From assembly GCA_003864495.1 (NCBI GenBank), contig ML133506.1:20959-84958 (forward strand): a DNA stretch of 64,000 nt. The letters are read 5' to 3'. Below are positions 21,174-33,914 of this stretch, one piece after another; positions within the stretch are counted from its first letter, which is position 1; every line of letters begins with the position of its first letter. The notes beneath the pieces were generated by a model, which saw only the letters and a list, made by a program, of their open reading frames with translations, ran no database searches and had not been told where the DNA came from. The stretch is from Nemopilema nomurai (lineage: Eukaryota > Cnidaria > Scyphozoa > Rhizostomeae > Rhizostomatidae). The translations under genes were made by a program, and so were the position numbers.

Positions 21174-24074
21174 CCTGTCAAGATGGCACAGATGAAGGTC
21201 AGCTTGTTTTCATGAAGATTTGAGAACAGACCTGGGAAACGCCTTGTCTTCTAGTGCACAACTTGTCTTCTTTGTAAGCCGATTTATGTATAATTAGGCT
21301 TTACTTATTTGTGTCAAAGTTCACCTTGGGCCGTCGAACATGGCCTTAGATGCTGCAACCCAGAGTTTGAATCTTAATTGGACATTTCACATTTATTTTA
21401 ACATTGGTTTTTTACAAGAAGTCTCGCTGATTACACCATGTATTATTACAATCATGTGTAAACGCTCTTTTTTCTGAAAATCTTCCGTATGCAAATGATG
21501 GGAAATGACCGAAAGCTGATAACTTAACTGTAACGGTTGGCTTTAGTGTGTGATATGTTTCGTAATATCTCAGTTGCGTGTTATAGTCACATGTGCTGTT
21601 GAGTCTTGTTGTGTCAGTTAACGCCTTTTTAATGGCAATGTGTTTGTCTGTCAACATGTATTGTGACGTTCGCATTTTGTTCTCTTAATTACCTTCCGTT
21701 CATGTTTTGTGTGTGCGTTGTTCACTTTAGCGTTAGTCTTCCTGTTGAATCAATATAGATAACATCGGAATAGAGTCTCTCTCGTGTTCTACTTATTCGG
21801 GGCTTAGGCCCATTGGCCTAGCCCCATCGCGTCGAACTGTCTCTTCACCATCATAAGAAGAACCCGACCAACCATTCATTAAACGTTACATAACGAATCG
21901 AAAAACACTTTACGGATGTGAGAAGAGCGTATGATTGATTGGCTGTTAGATGACCAATCAGCTTTCATTTCATGCCTTTTTAAGAGTTCCTGTAAAATTG
22001 TTGATTTACGTACAACTTAATAAATTGCAACCCAATATGCTGTTTGGCAAGCATTTCAAAGGTATGTTAGTAGGCTTAATATAATTTTGCAGCATTTCTT
22101 AACCTCGACAGTTTCAAGACTTTAGGTCCAACCTTTAAAAGGTTGGGTCTTTTGAAGGACAAGTTGGTCTTTTGAAGGACAACTTGGTCTTTTGAAAGAC
22201 CATCTCCAATTTCATTTGAACCCACAACCGAGGTTTAGGCATAGAGAATCCCTCGCCTGCTGCAATCACGGATTTCAATATATATAGAGAGAGACTCTTT
22301 ACCGTAACTTTTTTGCCATGCAAGGCATGCTAATTTCCCTGTAATTACGGTACCGACTTTTATTGCTTGCGCCCACGAAGCGATGTAAACTCAACGTCGT
22401 TACGAAGTCAACGATGCGCAGAATTATATATGAAATGTGTATAAAGATAGAATATAATTCCTATCTTCATGTAGATCCGTTTTTTGTAGAATAGCACTAA
22501 CTGGAAATGTGAAGTTTCAATTTTTCTGCGTGGCCAATCTTATCTTCCCCCATGTCTTTACTTACAAATTGTCCCTGTTCTTAATGCTTCAAATCAATAA
22601 GAACTTTCATCTTATGAACGTTTTTGGTAAAAAACTGCTCTATTTTGGAACAGAATCGAAAATAATGAGCCCACGCAGAAAAATTGGATAAAAAATGTAA
22701 TAACGATTGGACGGTCCTTACACAACAAGATTTTCACCCAACAATATTTCACATTTGCCAACATATATTATCTTATCAAACGTATTTCCTTAATAAAACT
22801 CCATTAATTCTTATTAACCATATTTATAACGATGTTGTTGTCTGTTATCATCATCGTTATAATTATTATTGTCATCATTAGATTACAATGTATTATCAAA
22901 TCGTTATTTTATCTGATCAACGCCAAATGCATCTATTAAATACAGAACAGAAGACATCACAACTGTACGAGTCATGTTGCTTTGGGTGGTTTCGGGGTAA
23001 ATTCCCTTGGCATGCTTGTCTTCCAGCTCATCGCTCTTTGATAACAGAAGTTTCTATGAAGATAATTTTTATCAGAATGCAATCAAGTGGTTGGTAGAAA
23101 TAGATGAGCCACGTCTATTTTTTATTTTTTAGATTTATTTAAGCGCAACCAACCTCCAATTTCTGTTGACTTTTTCGAGATGCGGCACAGACTTTCCCAG
23201 AGGGTTAAGATATGAAATCTTTCCAGATTTTGGCCAAGCAACCTTTAGAGAAGCAAAAATTTCTCATTACTTCTTTAAACAGCAAGGTGATTATTACCAT
23301 GCCCAAAGTATCTAGAGGAGATTTATATGTCAAACTGGAAAAATTGGCAATGCTACATCAGAAAAACACAGAGAAAAACTTACAAACGATTCCAGTGGTT
23401 TCCACCATAATTGTCACAGCAAGGACTAGGTCAAAAGCACCGATATCAACCTGTTTTGTAAGGTTTAAGATTCAATATCCATTGAATTGAATTGACACAC
23501 TATCTATGCCCACTCCAGGTGTAGACAAATCCTGGCAAAGAAAAGAAAAAGACAATGTGAATTATGATTCCAAGGCCCGGACAGCTCGGTTTGAATAGAG
23601 AGCATTTCTTTCTTGGGATGTAAATTGAGGCACGGAATCCCAACTAGCATTAAACAGTCACTTGATATTTCCCTTGTGGGAAATGGGTCTCGTTACCCTC
23701 CTCTGACGCTAAAGAGACTCCGTAACTAAGCAAACCTGAGAGAAAATGATTGACAGGTAGAGAAACGTGAGAGACTTAAAAACAAACGCGCTGTGAGGAA
23801 GATTTGAAACGTGTAATCTGTTTTGTTTTGTTCATTAAAGTTCATTATTGTTGTCACGAACCCAACGAAAATTCGCGACGCATCTTTAAAAAAGGTATAA
23901 AAGGGATGGAAGAGTTCTGAATGCAACTGCCGATTATGCAAGACTTTCTTAGCACAGGTTGGGCTCTTGAATTAACCTTGTTTGTATCAAATTTCGAAAC
24001 TCGCCTGTAAATAAGTAACCTGGGTACCAGACCTACTATGTACCCAGGGTAGTAAATAAGTAACATATGTAATA
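21174..24074. other. Gene-free segment of array unit (D3)
   Basis: Counterpart of 18-2872; hairpin at 21799-21825. A 92-codon open frame at 23212-23490 exists only because two single-base deletions differ from other copies, so it is not taken as a gene. Confidence 0.7.
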
Positions 24075-26740
24075 TATTCGTATTTGCCCTAGTGTCCGAG
24101 CTAAAAGCTCAGTTAACATGAAAGGTATGTTTACTAGGCTTGTGTTATCCACTACATACATAATAACTTCATATTAACTGTGAGACACAAGATTTAGAAG
24201 TCATCCAATGTGAAAATGTAACATAGAACTTATTTTATCTGATCATACGCAAAGGCCGAGAGAAAATAGATTCACATGAACAACTTCGTAACCCTGTGTC
24301 TCCATATATAGTTGGCCATTATCAAATTTGGTACCGAGCACCACTGTAATGTGCTCTTTACAATCAACTTATCTACTGACAATGATCTCATAACAGTCCA
24401 AACATCCTTTTTTATGCAACCAAGTGAGCCAAAGCAAAGCACTTTCAGATCCACCTCCCAACCTAACTACTGCAGCAGACTGCACAGCGGCTGATACCGT
24501 TTCTCTTTGGTGGTCAGCGCTTGCTAAAAATACAGATCGTAGCAGACAGTCTCCTCTAAGATAATGCATTTACGTGACTGATTGTCAATGATAATGGTGT
24601 CAGGTTTACGGTGCGTAATACGCTGTAATTCATCACCATATTCCGTTATTATTGATTCTGCAAGTTCGATTGCATGAAACTGGAAACCACTTATACTTCC
24701 TGAGACCACCTCAAATATTTTGTCAGCAATTCGATTGTGACGTCGACTATAAAAGTTGTGAAACTCTCTACATCCATTCATCAGATGTGCGACACTTTCC
24801 GTGTGCTGATGGCAAAAGGGGCAAGAAGGGTCATTATCACGATTCCAGACATGCTTTGTGAAGTTTGCTGGAAGTAGACTCAACCGCGCTTTTATTGCAA
24901 ACTTCACCAGTAAATCACTTACTTTCCAGTTGTAAAAAATTGAATGGGAGGATTTCAACTGAACATCAGTCATGCAGAGAAAGGGGCCTTGAACTGACAA
25001 TTGCTTTGCTTCTTGCAAATCTCGATAAACTGTCTGTTTGAATAGCAACTTCTGAAGTGGAGCACCTTCATCAAAAAGTTCACCATTAATAATTACTCCA
25101 GCCTTTCCTTGCCTGAACTCAATGGAAACATCTAGCTTTCTAGCATATCTCAGAAGATCTGGCCAATCTGATTGACACCCAAATTTGGTACGACTATTCA
25201 GGTAGCCGTCTTCACTAATCTCAAACCCAAGAAAGTTCATATCATTATCTGTTGAAGCAACTTTCCGTTTTTCCATATCCAAATTTAGGGATTGACGTGC
25301 AATGTTCTTGAACTGTAATTGGGGATGATTCAACATCTTAATGAGAAATGCAACCCTTGTTGTCCTATACACATCTGACACACGCTTAACTCCAATCCCC
25401 GTGCTTCGCGTGGTAAGAAGATGATGAGCTGTGTTGTTGTTTCATACAAATCATACATATCTCGAACTGCCTTCACCAAGGACTTTTCCATGAGTTCCAA
25501 CGTCTCCTCTGTAAACCTTGTATTGTAAAAATGGTGGAGAATCTTCGCGAGAGCCAAGTTATTTAAAGCACTAGCCTTTAGAGCAAGAGGCAATTTGCAG
25601 CTTGTTATTTTCTCCAATAAATCTTTATAACTTTCTAGAACTTCATACACCTGCACAGCATCTTCGCCGGAAAGTAAGAGAGACTTTCCAAGATACTTAT
25701 AGGACTTGTCACGGGGATAAACTTCGATGGCATTTCCTTGAATTGACACAGTTGGCTTTTTATCTGCCTTGCCTTTGTACCAGTTATTCCCAGACCTCCT
25801 TGCATACATAACTGCACATTTACTGGGTTTCACTTCTAAACCTGCTATCTTCATGGCAACTTGTCCGATATCAAACATCTCATTTATAATCGTTACGTCA
25901 TAACTGACAACAACAACATCATCCGCAAAAGCTTGCAATGGACATGGATTAATCCTACTTTCATCTTCGATGCCCTGCCTGATAACAGCCTCTCTTACCA
26001 TAGGCTTGCATACTCTGTCAATCACCAATATGAATAAAAGTGCACTCAAAGGGTCACCTGTCTTTGTTCCTCTGATTATATTGAACTCTTTACTCAATTC
26101 AAACCCACAAATCAGAGAAAACGAAGAGTAACGGTATAGATCTTCGACCAAGCAACAATAAATTAAAGGAATGTCAAATTCCCGGAGAGTTTCAAAAAGG
26201 AAACTATGCTCAATGCTCCCAAACGTATCCGCAAAATCCACAAAAACTGCACAAAACTTTGTACTTAAGTGTCTGAAATCATCCATTGCGGCTTTCAAAC
26301 TAAAAATCAATTCCTGTCTGTCACGATCGGGCAGGAAGGCACGCTGCCAAAAAGCAATCTCATTGGATATGTGTGGGGTGATTCGTTTACAGATTGCTTT
26401 CGAAAACACCTTGTAACAAGTGGGTAAAAGAGATACACCCCTAAGCGTTGACAAATCATTGATACTAAAATTCTTCTTGGGGATTCGCTGAACAATTGAC
26501 TTTTTCCATGATGTTGGTATTCGCAAATGTACAAGCACAACGTTCAAGATATTCACGAAAACATACCCATTTTCGCTAAACATTTCCTTCATGTCCTCGT
26601 AAGTAACCCCATCGGCACCATAACTCTTCCCACTGGGGCAGCCTTTCACAGTAGATTCAATCTCATCATAGCTGAAAAAATGACCATAATTCACAGAGGC
26701 CAATGCCTCCTCACGATCAAAGAATGGAGGAATCGAATGC
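24075..26740 (-). mobile_element. RLE-type non-LTR retrotransposon, most complete copy (D3)
   Basis: 2.67 kb. Its 3' end follows 'acatatgtaata' and its 5' truncated end meets the plus-strand LINE at 'tgacaacacttt' (26741). D4 keeps both flanks without the element (38260 and 38602), so the insertion boundaries are read directly, and about 340 bp of target were lost on insertion. No poly(A) or target-site duplication is seen. Confidence 0.85.
24524..26740 (-). pseudogene. RLE-LINE RT and endonuclease, near-complete (D3)
   Basis: Two overlapping frames. 25330-26740 carries the RT: motif A CAVFVDFADTFGS (residues 151-163 of the frame opened at 26703), motif B GTKTGDPLSALLF (about 212), motif C AFADD (258-262) and YLGKSLLLS (motif E). 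24524-25381 carries the knuckle (C177, C180, H189, C194) followed by RRHN and KPDTIIID, the restriction-like endonuclease pattern of R2/NeSL/Hero elements. A frameshift near 25395 separates the halves, and GAG to TAG ends the protein early at 24524. The 5' end is truncated inside the ORF, with no upstream zinc fingers. Clade within the RLE group not assigned. Confidence 0.85.
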
Positions 26741-27291
26741 TGACAACACTTTTATAGATTTTTCAAAAGACCTGCCTTAATTAATTAACGTCTTGGAAAA
26801 AGAAGCAAGCATCGCTCTTGCCTGGCTCAATCAGGATGAAATGATTGCTAACCCAGGGAAATTTCATGCCCTTCTGGTTAGTAAGGATAAAAAAGTACCA
26901 TTGGATATAGCATTTCTATTCAAGGGAAAACTATAATTTCTGAAGCTTCAGTAAAGTTGCTTGGCGTGAATATAGATCATAAACTGAATTTTGACATTCA
27001 CATATCCGAACTTTGTAAAAGGCAGTAACCCAGCTAAATGTGCTCAAAAGACTTAAATCTTTCATTGGCCTTGATGAGAAAAAGGTATGAGTCCAAAGCT
27101 TTGTCTTCCCTAATTTTAACTACTGCCCTTTAGTGTGGTTCTTCTCCTCGGCTATATCTACGGAGAAGATCGAAAAATACAGGAACGAGCCCAACGATTC
27201 CTTTAAGATGACCATGATTCGTATTATAGAGATCCGCTTTGCAAATCACAAAAATGCACAATGCATGTAAATCGGCAAATGAACCTCTGTA
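26741..27291 (+). mobile_element. APE-type LINE fragment (3' RT part), D3
   Basis: Begins inside the RT just after the YADD position ('gacaacactttta' matches D4 38603) and runs to the array breakpoint. It keeps 'LEKEASIALAWLNQDEMIANPG', more than D1 and D2 have, because D3 lacks their 610-bp deletion. Confidence 0.78.
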
Positions 27292-28059
27292 CTTAACTAA
27301 AAATTGAACCTATTGCAACGTAGAAAAGTTGTTTGATTTTTAAATAAAACAAGCTTAGTCAGTTGATGCCTCTGACTTCCTTTTCCTTGCTGAATAACCT
27401 TCTCCCCATAAACTTTTGTGTACGTAAATAGCCTTAAGGTGAAGTATTTGTCTGCCACACACTTTGTTAGCCACCTGTCATGGTCCTCTTCGAAAAGAAC
27501 TTCATTGAATCCTTGTGCATGAGACTCAAAAAGAGCTTGACTTGGTCTTGTCTCACCCCAAAAGTAATTCACCACCTCTAGAATCATTTCCTTCTTTATG
27601 TGCTTTTTTCCACTTATCTGTTTGTAATTCTCTTTGCAAACTGTAGCTTTGAACACTTTTTCTGCACATGCAACTACTTTATATACAGACTGTGAAGGTA
27701 TTGTCAAGCCATAATTATTTACAAAAGATGTAAATGCTGCTGCTCTGTGAACCGTATCATAACCAGGACAATATCCATGATCAGAAGTTGAAATTTCACC
27801 AATCAAACTTTCTTTGCAGTTGTGACAATTAACCTTCTTTACCAACTTAGCAACAATGAATCCAGATATATAATAAAGAATATTTTCGGTATACAAAGAA
27901 TGTTCCATAGTGTCTATTTGTTTCAACAGGTTTCTGGTTTCTTGGTCATGTTGAACTGTCAGGTTGGCAATAGTGGCAGATGTATGTGATGAATCACTTG
28001 TGAACACAGAAATGATGGTGTTTTGTTCAAAAACTTGGCAGTTGGCACTATTTGATGCT

Positions 28060-31000
28060 AATAATAATAATAATAATAATAATATCATATTTATACAGGT
28101 TAACTTTGGTCAGCAACAACGTGCTGTTATCATTAAAGGACCTGTCTAAAATATACATGGATTACCGAAATAAAAATTAAATACATGATGAAAATGAAAT
28201 CTTAAAAGTCGAAGTTAAAATTTTTACAAAAAGTCTTAAATCTTAGAATTGAAGTTTCACACTTCATTTCGTCTGTTAGTTTATTAAAAATCTTTGCTCC
28301 TTGAAAGTAAAAGGCCTTCTTGCCTGCTTCTGATTGTACTTTGGGCAAAACAATATTTTTTGCATTGGCACGAGTACACTGCCTGTGTTTTACTCTAGTG
28401 AAATAGTTTCGAAAGGCGTGTGGCGATACGCTATTCAAACTTTTGAAAACTTCCAGAGCACACATCTTGTTTCGTAGACTACTGACTTTCTCCAGCTGTA
28501 CACTGTCCCTGTTGCCATTTATTACTTTCAGTGCCCGTCTCTGAATGTTCTCATACACCATCTTTTTTGATGGTGCCATGTAAAGGAACACATTGTTACA
28601 GTAAAGCAGAATTGGTAAAATTGTTACCTTGTAAATTGTTTCTGCTGTGTAAGGACTTTTATTATGCCGTATACGCGACAATAACTTTACTCTGGATGTG
28701 GCTTTTTTTATTGTTTTTTCGAAATGATCAGAAAATGTCAGGTTCTTGTCCATCTTTACTCCTAGATACTCGTATTCTTTAGATTCTGTGATCTTTGTGT
28801 TATTGATCTTGATTTCCATAGGTTTTGATTTCGAAGTTCTCTGGTGTGTACCATAAAGGACGCACTCGGTCTTGGTCTTTTTAAGATTAATAACGAGATT
28901 ATTTTGCTGAAGCCAGTAAGCAATCTGTTTTAGATCACTGTTTAACTTTTCTTCGATAATATCACAATTTTTACCAGCAACGTACAAAACAGAATCATCA
29001 GCATAGAGGGTCATTTCACATTGGCTTAAATTTTCATCGATATCGTTTATTAGTAAGGTGAAAAGCAATGGACCCAATATGGATCCCTGCGGTACTCCAC
29101 AGGTAATAGCTTGACTTTCTGACAAGGCTCCATCATATGATACAATTTGCGTTCTACCAAACAGATAGCTCTCGAACCAGCAAAGCTCCTTGTTTTTAAT
29201 ACCATAATTAAGAAGTTTAGATAGGAGTCTCTCATGGTCCACTGTGTCAAAAGCCTTTCGCAGGTCAATAAATACAGCTCCAGTCATAAGGCCCCTGTCC
29301 ATATTGGTTCTGATGGAATCTGAGAAAAATGTAACTGCATGTTGAGTAGATGATCGCTTTCGAAAACCAAACTGTCTCTCCGAAAGCATATTATTAGCCT
29401 CAAGATAGTCATAGAGCTGATTTTGCACAACCCGCTCAAAGACTTTTGAAATAACAGGGAGTATAGAAATTGGTCTATAGTTATCCATGATCGTCTTTTC
29501 TCCTGACTTGTAGACTGGTGTAATTTTAGAGCATTTTTCAGCACATGGGAAGATTGCCATTTCAAGACATCGATTAATCAAGTTTGAGAGAGGACCAGCT
29601 ATCTCGTTTGCCCCATCAACCATCAACGTTGTTGGTATATCATCACAACCAGCAGCCTTTTTTCTTTTTAGTTTCTTTAAAATGTCTCTGATGTCTTTGA
29701 TGTTTGTCATTTTAAAATTAAAGGTTACCTTTTTTGGGTTCTGTCTATGATCCAATGTTGAGTGTTTGTGATATTCCAAACTTTGATTCACTATTGCTGG
29801 TAAAGTATTTTGCAATTTTCTGCCAATCGTCGCGAAAAACATGCAGAATTCGTTTGATATAGTTTTCTTTTCAGAAGTAATTTCTCCATTTATTTCAAAT
29901 ACCTTGCTGCTTAGATCTTTTGAGGATCTTGCTGGATAACATTTTTTAATTTGCTCCCAAAACTGCTTTGGTCTGTTAATGTTTTCTTGAAAGACAGATC
30001 TTGTGTAAGTTGCCTTGTTGTATCTGATGATTCGAGTTGCTGCATTTCGTAAGCGACGATATGTGGACCAATCATTTTCTTTTCCTGTCTTTCTTGCTTT
30101 TTTCAACCAGTAATCTCTCTCATTCATTTTGGATCTAATCTCATTTGTTAGCCATGGACAATCACGCCCTTTTACCTTTTTCTTTGTTAGGGGTGCATGC
30201 TTATCTATTACTGACTTCAAGAGCCCTTTGAAAATTGTCCATGCTTTGTCAACATTTTGTTCTTTTTCAAGGTTTTCCCAGGGCTGACTTTGGAGATCTC
30301 TTCTGAAACTATTTTCATCATACTTCGCAAAATTTCTTTTGTATGTTGTCCTTGATAAAAACTTTTGACAATTTTTCTTTATAACTGCTCCCACCAGATC
30401 GTGATCACTGAGAGAATTAGGGCGTGTGATATGCTTTCTTACATTCTGTTCGTGGGTTGTTGCAATAATATCTATGAGTGTGCTCGTGTCTTTGGTGACT
30501 CTTGTGGGCTTTGTTATTATTTGTTTGAGCCCATGCCCCTTGATGATTCGCTTTACTTCTCTGTTTTTCGAAGTGTTCAGATAGTCAGCATTCAAATCAC
30601 CCATGAGGATTAGTTCTTTGTTTTCAGAGATACTGGTGTTTATCATATCACTGAATTCACTTTCAAAATTTCGATCAAGATACTTTGAAGTGTCCGGGGG
30701 CCTGTATATGACACATACCAGTAACGGACGTGATTTTTTCACAAAGATTTCGACCCAAATAGCTTCTAAACTTTCCTTTTCTAGATCTTCCCTTCTTTGC
30801 CAGCCAAGATCATTTCTTATAAAACAACCAACACCGCCACCTGAGCCATTTTTTCTATCGTTTCTTAGAAATGCATAGCCTTCAATCTTGCTTTCTTCGT
30901 CCCTAATATCCTTGTGCAGGTGGGTCTCAGTAACGCCAAAAAAATCGATGTTGTGTTTCGTTTCTTGAAGTAATAATTTTAAGTCCTCGATTTTCTTTGC

Positions 31001-31555
31001 AAGGCCATTTATGTTTTGGTGGAATAATTTTAGTCCTCTTGATTGTAAAAACGTTGTGATATCGTTGTAAATATTTTCTGTCATTTGAATATCTGGATTG
31101 ACTTGTTTATCTGCCAAGCACGAACGGCAATAAACCCTCTCGCATCCGTTTTCAATTTGATCAACGAGGCATTTTAGGTGGAGCTTTTGGCCACACGCGA
31201 AGCACTTATCAGAGCTCTGATTCTTTCTCATCGGCCTTTTACATGTGATGCATTTCTGGCATGGACCTGGACACATCTCGACATCCCCAGCAAGAAGTAG
31301 TAACAATTGTAGTCCCACATGCGTGCGTGTGTTATGAACTACATGAATTCCCTTTTCTTGTTTGTGGACCCATACAGAAGCACATATTCTTGAGTTTTGA
31401 ACATCCTTTGCCTCTTCACCGTAGAAAGAGAAGCAGACTGAGTTTGCACTTGCAAAGGATTCTTTTCTGATGTTGGATAGAACGAATATTACAACAGCAA
31501 AATATGCTGCGGCCGCCATGACGTTTGTTGTCTTTGTATGTTTTTTACCTTCGTT
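28060..31555 (-). mobile_element. Full-length CR1/L2-like LINE inserted in D4 transposase
   Basis: 3496-bp insertion flanked by the 4-base duplication TGCT (28056-28059 and 31556-31559); D2 and D3 give the empty site 'gatgctgtaatttt'. The 3' end is a short ATT microsatellite (28060-28083), typical for LINEs that end in simple repeats instead of poly(A). Only 36 bp precede the ORF, so it is full length or nearly so. The intact ORF suggests a recent insertion. Confidence 0.93.
28202..31519 (-). CDS. LINE ORF: PHD finger, APE endonuclease, reverse transcriptase
   Basis: 1105 residues, uninterrupted. In order: a hydrophobic N-terminus; a 2A-like GDVEMCPGP (78-86); a C4HC3 PHD-type finger (C90, C93, C106, C109, H114, C117, C131, C134); an apurinic endonuclease with HQNINGL (167), TETHL (197), YRPPD (272), GDLN (307) and SDHD (371); and an RT with motif A VFIDLRKAFD (749), motif B CGVPQGSILGPLLF (807) and motif C YADD (839-842). 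This is the APE-class single-ORF layout of CR1/L2-like elements. The start ATG at 31519 was chosen because it is the first in the insertion; the open frame continues upstream into the host transposase up to 32050. The family call is firm, the clade less so. Confidence 0.92.
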   Translation of the reverse strand: MAAAAYFAVVIFVLSNIRKESFASANSVCFSFYGEEAKDVQNSRICASVWVHKQEKGIHVVHNTRTHVGLQLLLLLAGDVEMCPGPCQKCITCKRPMRKNQSSDKCFACGQKLHLKCLVDQIENGCERVYCRSCLADKQVNPDIQMTENIYNDITTFLQSRGLKLFHQNINGLAKKIEDLKLLLQETKHNIDFFGVTETHLHKDIRDEESKIEGYAFLRNDRKNGSGGGVGCFIRNDLGWQRREDLEKESLEAIWVEIFVKKSRPLLVCVIYRPPDTSKYLDRNFESEFSDMINTSISENKELILMGDLNADYLNTSKNREVKRIIKGHGLKQIITKPTRVTKDTSTLIDIIATTHEQNVRKHITRPNSLSDHDLVGAVIKKNCQKFLSRTTYKRNFAKYDENSFRRDLQSQPWENLEKEQNVDKAWTIFKGLLKSVIDKHAPLTKKKVKGRDCPWLTNEIRSKMNERDYWLKKARKTGKENDWSTYRRLRNAATRIIRYNKATYTRSVFQENINRPKQFWEQIKKCYPARSSKDLSSKVFEINGEITSEKKTISNEFCMFFATIGRKLQNTLPAIVNQSLEYHKHSTLDHRQNPKKVTFNFKMTNIKDIRDILKKLKRKKAAGCDDIPTTLMVDGANEIAGPLSNLINRCLEMAIFPCAEKCSKITPVYKSGEKTIMDNYRPISILPVISKVFERVVQNQLYDYLEANNMLSERQFGFRKRSSTQHAVTFFSDSIRTNMDRGLMTGAVFIDLRKAFDTVDHERLLSKLLNYGIKNKELCWFESYLFGRTQIVSYDGALSESQAITCGVPQGSILGPLLFTLLINDIDENLSQCEMTLYADDSVLYVAGKNCDIIEEKLNSDLKQIAYWLQQNNLVINLKKTKTECVLYGTHQRTSKSKPMEIKINNTKITESKEYEYLGVKMDKNLTFSDHFEKTIKKATSRVKLLSRIRHNKSPYTAETIYKVTILPILLYCNNVFLYMAPSKKMVYENIQRRALKVINGNRDSVQLEKVSSLRNKMCALEVFKSLNSVSPHAFRNYFTRVKHRQCTRANAKNIVLPKVQSEAGKKAFYFQGAKIFNKLTDEMKCETSILRFKTFCKNFNFDF

Positions 31556-33912
31556 TGCTGTAATTTTATTTCTCAACAGCATATTTCTAAGAGCGTACTT
31601 AAACTGTATTACATTTGGATTATTATTCCATCCACCTTTACTCCTAATGCATGAAAACAACAGTTCAATATGATCTTGAGAAAATTTGTAAGTTAGCAGG
31701 AACTTAAATGGATTTGCTAGGCATGTTAAAAGATGATTTGCTAGCAGAATTGTTGATTTAATTGTAATCACAAATCCAAGAATAAATGTTTTTCTGCGAT
31801 GGTACCTCAGTAGCTGACCACTTGATGTTTTCAGGGAGAGAAGATACTCTGCAGTGCTTTTGAGCACAGTTGTCCATCTTTGCTGTGTTGCTAAATGTAG
31901 TGGCTGCTTGAAGCCATGTGCAACTGGGCTTCTAGAATTTAACATATCAAACAACCTGTCAATCAATCGGATAAACCTTACTGTTGGTGCACATGACTCA
32001 AACTGCTCCATTTTGAGAACCTTTTGAAGGAATTCAAATGCATCAGCCACTGAGCTGCTCAGTGTCTGGGCTGCCTAAGATACCTTCATCTTATTCTTGT
32101 GGTAATCCATATGAGTTGCTCCTAGCTTGTTTCCAAGTTTTAGTCCTTGGGTTTCCTGCAATTGATGAAGATGTTTGAAAAACTTCCATTCTATCTTAGC
32201 ACAATCAGAGTCTAAGAAGCAAGAAAGGTCTGCTAGGGAATTTCTAGCAAGTTTAAGCATATGGCATGGGTCTAAAATGGCACAAACATCATAATGCTCT
32301 GTTTGATGTTTGAATACTGTTTTGATACTGTCATATAAGCCATCAAACCTACACCCAAGAGTTTCAAACATGCTGATATTTGTTGATGTACCATCACAAG
32401 TGACACAGTGAACTCGTAACCCAGCTTCAGATGCTTTTGTAAGGGCTATGTTTACTAGTTGCTTTTGAACATTAGCAGATGTTTCGTTTATAAGGAAGTA
32501 CCCTATAGGGCATTTCCAATGGCCCCGTAAACCGACCAACAAGAAAACCAGGACCTCAGTGGCAAGCTCCTCTGTTGGCTCAACAACTGCATTACCATAG
32601 TTTATGAAGCCAACATACTGGTCCTTCTTTGGATCATAGATGACTTGTTTTCTAATTGCCATGCCATCCAACATCAGTGCACAATCCTTTTTTTCTGGAG
32701 ATCCTTCAATAGTTTTAGACAAAGATTTAAATGCTTCACTGATAAATCCAGGCTCACAGTTGATGGAAGAAGACCACTTCCGTATCATTGATGGATGTGG
32801 TAAACAAAGAAGTCCTCTCACAAAATTGTATGCTCTTGGAGAATAGAAGTATAATGTCACTGCAAATTCTCTTACATCCTTTGTATATCGTTGGCCATGT
32901 TTTTCTTGTTGCCTATTCTTCAAAGTATTTCTAAAAACTGAAAGTTGCAAGCCATCAAAATTATTGTGGAGTAATGAAGCCTCGTCAGTCTTAATAAGAA
33001 GTTTTTTCTCCAACTCATCAATTATCTGCATCATATTCTTGATTCTAAAATTGCGTCTTCTGACCTTCTGCTGTAATGTTTTTATTTTCCTTTTCAACTT
33101 TGCATTTTTAGAAGCAAGCTTCTCAGTCTCTCTTCTTTCATCATTGGAAATTGTCTCATTGTCATTGCTGTACTGACTGTTTTTTGAGAGGGGTTTAGCA
33201 TAACTGTGGATCCTCAATATTTTAGTTGGAGAAGGTGATTTGTCTGGTAATTTTCTTTTCACTCCAGGACGTGTAAACAGAGTCTCCTTTGGTTTTAAAT
33301 GAGATGGTATACCATCAAAAACACTAGGTACAGCATTTGGCTTAAGTTGGCATCGTGAACTTTGTCCAGGGGGCATAATATAATCTTCCATTTTGAAATG
33401 CTCACTACAAAGAAAGCTGTAGGGTGTTGCAGTCCATCTTTTTCCTTTCTTGTCAGCACGTCTGATTGATTTTTCCCATTTTTCCAATTTCTCTTTGTCA
33501 TTCAAAGGGAACCTGAAAAGTTGTGATCTTGTATTTTCCAAAGGGTTTTGCTCTTTAGGGAGGGGTAGGGATTTGAAGCATTTTCTTTCAAATGTGGAAT
33601 TATCAAAATTTAAGAATATTTGGTTTTCTTAGTTAATGGTTCAGAACTAGGGTTGCTGAAATTTAAAATGGTTGCATGGTAAGAGCATATATTTGTGGAG
33701 TCAGTTTGTAATCTGATGCAGGGTTACTTTTAATGATGTATTAATAAAATAATTCAGATAAGCCATAGCAATACCATTCAGCCCAAAATAGCATACTTGA
33801 CCCAAGAGAAATAAGCCTTGCTCAGACGTGGTTCATACAATTTTAGCCAGCCTGGCTCAAGCAGATTATTGGCAGGGATGAATTCAAAACTCGTATCAAA
33901 ATATCCTGAAAA

Positions 33913-33914
33913 GC
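33913..33914. other. Deletion point in intron 1 of D4
   Basis: 'ctgaaaagc' joins directly to 'tgacgaggg'. About 224 bp present in D2 and D3 (19389-19613) are missing. The join has two bases of homology (GC). Confidence 0.8.

Larger units (their letters stand above)
16755..27291. repeat. Segmental tandem array copy D3 (10.54 kb)
   Basis: Complete unit, colinear with D2 but without its internal 1369-bp duplication and with about 610 bp more of the RLE LINE. It shares the transposase core deletion with D2. Its GNAT gene has lost one base in a run of A. Confidence 0.92.

Noticed and set aside
23212..23490. 92-codon plus-strand frame in D3
   Set aside because: It exists only through private single-base deletions; D1, D2 and D4 close it.
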